64,000 bases of DNA from Ectobius pallidus (taxonomy: Eukaryota > Arthropoda > Insecta > Blattodea > Ectobiidae), in assembly GCA_964059195.1 (NCBI GenBank), contig CAXKWD010000007.1:62310705-62374704 (forward strand), in the 5' to 3' direction. The position numbers and the translations under genes were made by a program. The notes beneath the pieces were generated by a model. That model was not told where the DNA came from and searched no databases. It saw only the letters and a program-made list of their open reading frames with translations. Every line of letters begins with the position of its first letter. The stretch's first letter is position 1. Below, piece by piece: positions 56,801 through 64,000 of the stretch.

Positions 56801-57761
56801 TGATGATAATGATGATTAATGATGGTGATAATGATAGTGATGATGATAATGATGCTGATGCTAATTACTGTGGCCATTTCTAAGCTTCAAAAATAGAGAA
56901 CATATTTTGTTATATGTTTGAGATGAAATTTTGACTTTCCCAGTAGTGGTTATTTGGGTGAACCTCTTGAAGCACCACTTTACCTGTTTTTAAATTACTT
57001 TCTATTTTAATATTTTGTTTATTGTTTCTTTGATTCTATTTTTATGCATTCATATTACCACGTACTGTCCTTCCAGCTCTTATTGCTGGAGCCTAGAGGA
57101 TGTGGGATGCATGAAAGGTGTGGTGGCTGAAGTTCGGAGCATGATGCTCTGTCTTCTGCCCGCTAAAATAGCTGCAAGGATTGTTTGGTTGCGATGGCAA
57201 TGAGAATAGAGCCATGCTTGTACAAGACTGTATCGAGTAGAGTGCATCTCTCCAACCATGTGGGCTGCTGGAGTTCACTCATTTAAACCCCATGTACCCT
57301 TGTGGATGTTCAGTATCATATTTTGTGAAAGAAAAATAATTGTGCTTGGGTTGTAAGTCTCCTTCCCTCAGAGAAAATTTCCTCTTTTTCATACAGTCAT
57401 TTATCGCTTCAGCATGTGAATGGTTCCAGGTCTGAATGCATGTTGCTATTAAAATTAAGCCAGTTTATTGAATGATAGTTTTCATTTCAATATTGTTTAA
57501 ATTAAATTACAGGCTCTGCCCAATGTTGTATTAGATTAAATAGTGATAATTTTAATTCTTGTTAACAATGAGGAATAAATCCTTTAAACAATATAGTGTG
57601 TAGTTTATTGCAAACATCATTTTCATGCTGGACTGAGGATATTAAACCAAATCTAATCTTGACATATGTGCTTTGAAAATAATAAGAAAGGGTGGGAAAA
57701 GCTATAATAAACATGTTCAAAATCTTAGTAGAGTGGGGATCAATAACTGGGTGGTAGTGTG

Positions 57762-57798
<37 letters not shown>

Positions 57799-58074
57799 AG
57801 AATAAAAACTATTTGCTGGCCCTATTTTATAACGGGAACAAAGGAACCAGTGTGAAACTCTGACAGATATTGTGACTTGCTGAATGTCTCTTGTTCATTG
57901 CACAAACATTCAGATTCTGCCAAATACCTTAAATGTTTCTTGCAATTAAAAACCTTGAAAAAGTCAGGATGCAATGCTTATTGTTTATGCCTTCAAATTA
58001 AATTTGCACCTTATTATAATACAATACAATAAAATGGGTAATTTTATTTATATATGCCTATCTATGCCATGAAG
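56801..58074. other. No gene recognised; (GAT)-rich tract and A28 run
   Basis: A GATGAT/AATGAT low-complexity tract lies at 56801-56865 and a homopolymer of 28 A at 57766-57793. The latter may be the tail of a retroposed copy, but no TSD was found. Confidence 0.5.
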
Positions 58075-58160
58075 AATCTTGTGTCAACAAAGAAGTTATA
58101 AGATACAATAGAAAACTAGCAAAAACATCAAAAATCCATCCCCATGTACAGATTACTCAC

Positions 58161-58526
58161 ATGGATCTAGGCAGGGCTTATTTCACGAAGCATGGTCTAC
58201 ATCTAAATGCCAATGGAAAAGAAGAACTAGCCAGAAAAACAGCAAATCTCCTAAATCATCGTAAGAAGACAGCAATTGAAATTGGATGGAAGGAAGACAC
58301 AAACTCAGATGAAATCGAGACACCAGCAGATGATGAAACCGAAGAAGAGGATACAGAAGTGGACAACGAAGTTAGGCAAGCTGACAGAGAAGAGGAACCA
58401 CCTACGGCAGGAGATGCAGGGTCAGACAATGGAACTAGGACTACCAACCCAACGGAGCAAATAGGACTTCGAACATCCACCAGAACCAGAAAACCACCAC
58501 AAAAGCTAAGTAGTAATTTTTTATAA
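58161..58526 (+). pseudogene. LINE ORF1 C-terminal part (SGNH-esterase-like end plus acidic tail)
   Basis: The frame is open upstream of Met 58161 to about 58075. It carries RAYFTKHGLHLNANGKEELA (the catalytic Asp/His region of SGNH-type esterase ends is the likely equivalent), then an acidic Glu/Asp/Thr-rich region (~residues 50-90), a basic RTSTRTRKPPQKL end and TAA at 58524. In CR1 elements ORF1 binds RNA and membranes or lipids. The N-terminal two thirds are lost. Confidence 0.7.
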
Positions 58527-61501
58527 GAAACGGTCTGTCGGTAAGCAATCATAGTGCAGATATTTTAGAAAATGTCCGAGTTAGGCATGAACCTTTAGGC
58601 TTAAAAATTTATCATCAAAATGTACAAAGTCTGCAAAACAAAAAACTAAATTTTGAGGTTTTACTATCCCATGAATATCCTGACTTAGACTTAATATGCT
58701 TCACAGAACATTGGATAAAGGAAGAAGAGTTTGAATACTTAAATTTTGAGAATTTTTCGTTACTTACCAAATATTGCAGGACCAAAAAGAAATGTGGAGG
58801 TTCATGCATATATGTTAAAAACACTGTAGAAGCCAAAGAATATAGGAAATTCCAAAACTTAAATATTGAGGAACACTTTGAGGCCTGTATGGTGGAGCTA
58901 CCACAGTTAAAGACAATTGTAATCTGCATATACAGATCCCCTAGCAGTGATTGCCAGATAATGATAAACAGGTTAGATACCATAATTAATTATCTTCATA
59001 ATAATAATAAAAACATTGTTATTGTTGGCGACTTAAACATTGACTTTCTAAATAGGCACACTAACATAACAAACCAACTAAAACCAGTCCTAAATTCATA
59101 CGGTTTACAAGCAGTAATAGAGACCCCAACTAGAATAAGTAATGGGACAAGTTCAGCAATTGATCAGGTAATACTTAATGTAACATCTTGGAATTACAAA
59201 ACTAGTGTAGTTGATACGGGTTTCTCAGACCACTTTGCACAGGTCATAGAGTTGAATTCTAAAGATAGGGCCCTTAGGAAAACAGAGAAAATAAACACAC
59301 AATATAGGTTTAGTAGAACATATACTGAAACTAATATACAGCATCTAAACTATCTACTCGACAAAGAATCATGGGAAAATGTTTACAGTAAAAAATCACT
59401 TCATTCAGCTTGTGCAGAATTTTTAAATACTTTCCATTACTGTTATGAAACAGCATTCCCCAAAATTAAGGTAAAAGTACAAGAGCTGAAAAATAAATGG
59501 ATTACCCCGGGCATCAAAGAATCTAGCAAGCGACTGAAATATCTCAGTAAAATTATGAAATCGGGCAATGTAACAGAAAAATTCAAACAATATTATAAAC
59601 GGTATAAAAAAATTTACAATAAAGTACTGGAGGAAGCAAAAAAACTACACAACGATAAACATATAATGGAATCAAATAATAAATCTAAAGCAATGTGGAA
59701 TATTATTAAACAAGAAATAGGCGAAAGAAGGGAAACAATTAAAAACCATAAAATCGTTAACAACGGTATTAATTTAACAGATCCAATAGAAATAGCAGAA
59801 TTATTCAACAATTATTATACAAATATAGCACATAACCTCTTGAGTAATACCTCCACTGCCCAAATACAACATGCAGAGAGTGGTATGCCTACTATCCCAC
59901 AACAAAATAATACTATATTTCTAAAACCAGTAACAATAAATGAAATCACAACAATCATAAAGAGTTTGAAAAATAAAAAGTCAGCAGGACTAGATGAAGT
60001 CTCTGACAGTGTTATTAAAAACTCACATACACATTGTACATCCATTATGTTACATAGCAAATTTATCATTAAGCTGTGGTCAGTTCCCAGATGAATTAAA
60101 AATTGCAAAAGTGAAACCACTATATAAAAAGGGATCGAAAGAAGAAATCGAAAATTATAGACCAGTGTCTTTACTCTCAGGATTCTCAAAAATTCTAGAA
60201 AAGGTTATGTACCGGTACACAAGACTTACAGCATTTATGAAGAAATATAATATCTTAACTAATATTCAACATGGGTTTTGTCAAGGGAAATCTACAAATA
60301 CTGCAATAATTGACTTTCTCCAAAACGTATATGAGGGCATTGATAAAAATGACACAAGTATAGGACTTTTTGTAGACTTATCAAAAGCATTTGATGTAAT
60401 AGATCATAAAATCTTACTCAATAAACTTCAAACTATTGGGATAAGAGGACTAGCATTAAAATGGTTCCAGTCATATCTAGAAAACCGCAAACAAGTCGTA
60501 GAAATCATACACAAAGATGAAAGGACACACATAATAAATAATGTACTGTCAACTGAGAAGCATATTACTTATGGTGTTCCACAAGGTTCCATTCTGGGGC
60601 CAGTACTATTTTTAATTTACATAAATGACCTAAATATCCAGTCCAGTCACACAAAGTCAACACTCTTTGCAGATGACACCAGCATCTTTGTCACTGGTGA
60701 AAACAGAGAAATTGCTAGCCTAAATATAAAAGATACGATAAGTAGACTACAAAATTGGTTTGAAGAAAACAGAATTATAGTTAACAAGGAAAAAACAGTT
60801 GCAATAAAATTTCAGCATGCACGAAATAAGAATGCAGAATTTCCCAGCATCTCATATGAGGATAAAAGTATTAGTTATGTAGACTCAACAAAATTTTTAG
60901 GGGTGTGGATAGATCATAATTTGAGTTGGATCAAGCATGTTGATTTTCTTTCAAAAAAGCTGAGTAAAATATGTTTTGCCTTGAGATCAGTGAGAAAAGT
61001 TGCTAATGTAAACTCAGTACGTTCACTCTATTTTGCCTACTTTCACTCCCTCTTAATATATGGAGTAATCTTCTGGGGAAATTCAACAAAAAGTGAAGAC
61101 TCGTATTTAAATTACAGAAAAGAGCTATCAGAATAATGGTGAAGGTCAAAAACACTACCAGCTGCAGGCAATTATACAAAGATCTGCATATACTACCATT
61201 CCCCTGCATATACATCTTAGAGACACTTACATTTGTAAAAACTAATATTTCTACATTTCAAACAAACTCAAACGTTCACTCCTATAATACAAGAAATAGA
61301 AATGATTTAGCGAGTATACCCCATAAAACTAGCTTATTTGAGAAAAGCTTCACATATACAGGACTCAAATTATATAACTGCTTACCCCAATCCATTAAAG
61401 AAATAGCTGCACTATGTAAATTTAGAAAAAAGGTTTGTGAATTCCTTCACAACCACTGCTTTTATACACTAAATGAATTCCTTGTGCATAGTCATACATG
61501 A
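58519..61501 (+). pseudogene. LINE ORF2, endonuclease-reverse transcriptase, two frameshifts
   Basis: Open in one frame from ~58519, overlapping the ORF1 stop; the first Met is only at 58889. Endonuclease motifs: IYHQNVQSLQNKK, LICFTEHW, IYRSPSS, IVGDLNIDF and DTGFSDHFAQV. A linker with a basic helix follows, then RT motifs after a -1/+2 shift near 60060: KPLYKKGSKEEIENYRPVS, LSKAFDVIDH, GVPQGSILGPVLF and LFADDTSIF (catalytic FADD). The thumb carries STKFLGVWIDHNLSWIKH. A second shift near 61125 leads to ELYKDLHILPFPCI and NCLPQSIKE, ending in TGA at 61499-61501. It needs both shifts repaired by nature to be active, so it is an inactive but young-looking copy. Confidence 0.88.
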
Positions 61502-61919
61502 GCAGACTTACTATATAATTTTATTTGTTTTGATTTCAGAGCCTACTCGGGGACCTGAAGACCATATGGTCTCAAGAGGACGTACACAAACTGCATCATA
61601 GAGTGACAGTGTGAAACTTGTTTTATTTTATTGTATTTTAATTTTAATTATTGTATTTTAAACTTGTACTTGTGTTTAAGTTACATATAATCAATTGATG
61701 TTTATGTTGTATTTTTTGGAATTAGTCTTAAGTTGTATATATTTTTTGTAACTGTAAATTTCTTGTGCATGTTGTATATTTTGTAAACTAGTTTTTAAGT
61801 TGTATGTATATTTGTAATTGTAATTTTGTGTTCTTACTTGTATGTTGACGAGTCCCATAACATATAATATGTTCCGTTCGACAGAATAAAGAATAGAAAA
61901 GAATAGAATAGAATAGAAT

Positions 61920-62519
61920 TAAGTGCTTCATTGACAGTTCAAGTTGCAAGCTGCCAATGAAATTTCCTCACATGTGCAATTTTGTTGAAAGTTGAACATC
62001 CAACTTCTACCCTCTAATCAAATTGTTTCAGATAGAACAGCATATATTTATAAAAATTCTTAACCTGAAACAAAACTTACAAATTTCATATGGTTATCAT
62101 GAACTGAACAAATGAGTGTCTACTTTTTATATTTCTGTCCTTGACTAAACAATATCCATAAATTGTCTGAAATTGGCCTACTCTTCTGAGAACTTGAAGT
62201 TTTGCTGTTCAGAATTGACTGAAGACAGTTTATATCCATTTCCCTTGCTTTGTTAATCACATAGAAAAATGCATATTTGTGTTTAACATCAACACAAATT
62301 AGCATCTTGCATGAGTTACTAGGAATGGAGGACAACAGATGCAAAATCCAAACTGTCCTGTATAATGTCAGGCAAATAGCCACCCTAATGCTGATGTTGA
62401 TGAAAATGATGATGTCTATGATGAATGTAAAACATACAGAAATAGGACAGTAAATTATTTTTTGATGATACTGTAGGATTAGAGGTACCGGTATCAAAAG
62501 AGTGTATACACATGTTACT
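61920..62519. other. No gene recognised
   Basis: A 125-codon minus-strand frame (62497-62120) has no recognised motif and was tested as a possible ABCG exon without success. Confidence 0.4.
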
Positions 62520-62715
62520 GATTTTTGTAAGAATATATATAATTATATATATCTATATAATAAATATATATATTTTATATTACAGAAATCAGTAACATAA
62601 GTACACACTCTAACATATATATAATAATATGTTAAATATATTACTTATATATTTTATATATATATATATATATAAGTAATATAATTAACATAATATATAT
62701 ATATTTTTTTTATAC
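62520..62715. repeat. AT-rich (ATATAT) low-complexity tract with palindromic blocks
   Basis: Long runs of TATATA, with tcagtaac…gttactga-type flanking complements around 62516 and 62590. Confidence 0.8.
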
Positions 62716-63262
62716 TCCAATACATGTGACCCTATTTTACCTTGGAGGTATGTTAGGGTTTTAAATATAACAAATTAACAAAATTAATATTAACAATCTA
62801 TCTTACAAGTAATAATTATAAACAGGAATGAACATAATTTACTAAATGTATAAAATCTTGTTTGCAACACTCTTTTCTAAAAACTGTCAGTGGTGCTGAA
62901 AGTGTAATGTCACAATAATTTAGTTTACACCTTAATTGAAAACGTTGTCTTTCAAATCTGGGACATTCCAGTAAAAGATGTTTCACTGTTTGTTCAATTT
63001 CTCCACACGGGCAAGTATAGTCACATTCTATTTTTATTTTAAATCTTCGGAAATAGGCTAGCTACCAAATTTACCATGTCCTGATATAAACTGAGTTAAT
63101 ATAAAATTTGGTACGAAAAATTTTGACTGTAGTCTATGATATATTGTTGGAAAATAAAGTTCTCTTGTAACAGCTCCTTTATCCGAGTCATGGGCGTACG
63201 GTGAAATTTTGTTCGGGAGGGGTTCAACGTAAAGTCGTCTCACATCTATGTCCTTGCGCACA
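62716..63262 (-). mobile_element. 3' end of an RNase H-type LINE (I/Jockey-like), 5'-truncated
   Basis: Minus-strand 63261-63058 encodes VTRELYFPTIYHRLQSKFF and FILTQFISGHGKF. After a frameshift near 63055, YFRRFKIKIECDYTCPCGEI and HLLLECPRFERQRFQ follow. The CPCG…H…C array and ECPRFER motif are the zinc-finger-like end of I-clade and related LINEs that carry RNase H. It ends in an AT-rich 3' UTR. Confidence 0.8.
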
Positions 63263-63313
63263 TTGTAACTTAATCCTTTTTTTAAAATGACTAAATAGTT
63301 GTATTGTGATCAA

Positions 63314-63967
63314 TAGGGTTCGGATGTTTATGACATGTCATAGTTTTATCTTGGCCTCCATTATCGCCACAAACACAAATTAAACATGAATTGCACGCTT
63401 GTTATTCTAATCGGACCGTTTTTATTTTGCCTATAAAGTCATATTTTGTTCTTTTTGTGGTCTTGGTCATATTTTGACCATATTAGTAATTTAACGTCAT
63501 ATTTCAGTTATAAATTCGGTAAAAGAGCACAATTATACAATGTATGTAGGCTACTACATGGTCGAGTTAAATTTGAAATTTATTTAATTAACTTAATGTT
63601 AATGCCAAATTAAAAGGAACTTAAATTTTAAAATTATTGCAATTGTTCATATTTTATAGGGACACGCAAGGTCTACAAAAGACTATGAGTATTTGGAGCT
63701 GATGAATCGAGCAAACAAGAGCAAATTCTAAAAGTTCTTTACAAGTAAAACTGTAAACAAAAAATGTTAAAAAGTGATTGTCTGATTGAATTCATGTGAT
63801 GTAAAAATTTAGTATCTTCAAACGTTTTAGATTGGAACATTTATTTTTTGAAAATACGTTACTTTTATTGGGTCATATTCAGTATTTCTGGGTCATATTT
63901 AGTCATTTTAAGGGCATATTTTCAGTCATATTTTCCACTTTTATATGTCATATACATCCGAACCCTA
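63314..63967. mobile_element. hAT-type non-autonomous element, TIR TAGGGTTCGGATGT
   Basis: TAGGGTTCGGATGTTTATGAC on the left and the complement of tagggttcggatgtatatga on the right. Flanks gtgatcaa and gtgaataa are a degraded 8-bp TSD. The interior is rich in ggtcatattt words. No ORF. Confidence 0.75.
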
Positions 63968-64000
63968 GTGAATAATACACTATTCAATTCAATTTTCAAT

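Larger units (their letters stand above)
58075..61919 (+). mobile_element. Nearly complete CR1-like LINE
   Basis: It holds the end of ORF1, all of ORF2 (endonuclease and RT) and a 3' UTR ending in an (AATAG)n tail at 61887-61919. ORF1 with a FTKHGLHLN…GKEELA motif, the C-terminal signature of SGNH-esterase-type ORF1 proteins, is a trait of CR1-group LINEs. It is 5'-truncated at about 58075 within ORF1. It relates to the shorter copy at 53400-54305. Confidence 0.88.

Noticed and set aside
57673..57855. Plus-strand frame with a Lys run
   Set aside because: It is the translation of a 28-A homopolymer.
62120..62497. 125-codon minus-strand frame considered as an upstream ABCG exon
   Set aside because: No ABC motif, no pair of splice sites with the phase needed by the 55535 exon, and low-complexity Ile-rich first half.

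Overview
This is non-coding-rich nuclear DNA from an animal, almost certainly an insect. It is AT-rich, has spliced GT-AG exons, and contains no operons or bacterial signals. The wealth of RTE, CR1/Jockey-like, mariner/Tc1, hAT and tRNA-derived SINE copies suggests a large, repeat-dense genome such as that of a cockroach or a relative; that species guess is an inference, not a demonstration. Most of the window is layered mobile DNA, and many insertions can be dated relative to one another from nesting and target-site duplications (TSDs).

Host genes: (1) the 3' part of an ABCG-type half transporter on the minus strand, with five exons from 55535 down to 41832 whose phases all fit and which encode the C-terminal transmembrane domain. 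Its upstream exons, including the ATPase domain, lie beyond 55535 and were not found. (2) A 293-codon proline-rich minus-strand open frame at 5290-6171, probably a terminal exon of an unknown gene.

Layout. 1-1240: four near-identical 314-bp units, each with a cloverleaf-capable tRNA-like sequence. 2214-4902: element 1, with ~700-bp terminal inverted repeats (TIRs) and a decayed FEN1/XPG-like nuclease gene. 7721-11770: more tRNA-like units, one split by a 3.4-kb RTE-type LINE with a 10-bp TSD. 12380-16205: a SINE, back-to-back deleted mariner copies split by a LINE, and a Tc1-like relic. 16228-18925: tandem array of a ~720-bp repeat. 19243-19935: fragment of a transposase-like protein and a repeat. 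20675-23808: SINE, two hAT-type non-autonomous elements, and a 144-bp tandem array. 24275-27095: a permuted inverted repeat. 30312-34104: element 2, a relative of element 1 with the same termini and a better-preserved nuclease gene, itself holding two nested insertions. 35705-36850: hAT-type element with a perfect 8-bp TSD. 38470-40114: repeats. 41832-55535: the ABC gene, whose introns hold a LINE carrying both a 2.9-kb LTR-like insertion and a 3.3-kb hAT with a ZMYM1-like transposase. 55942-63967: SINE, LINE pieces, a nearly complete CR1-like LINE (58075-61919), an RNase H-type LINE tail and another hAT-type element.

The strongest candidate for something little described is the pair of elements 1 and 2. 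They share TAGTCCAGT ends, long TIRs and a nuclease protein with VVFDGY, EDADV and GCDTTS motifs. They may belong to the XPG-encoding branch of the Academ superfamily, or to a related unclassified group.
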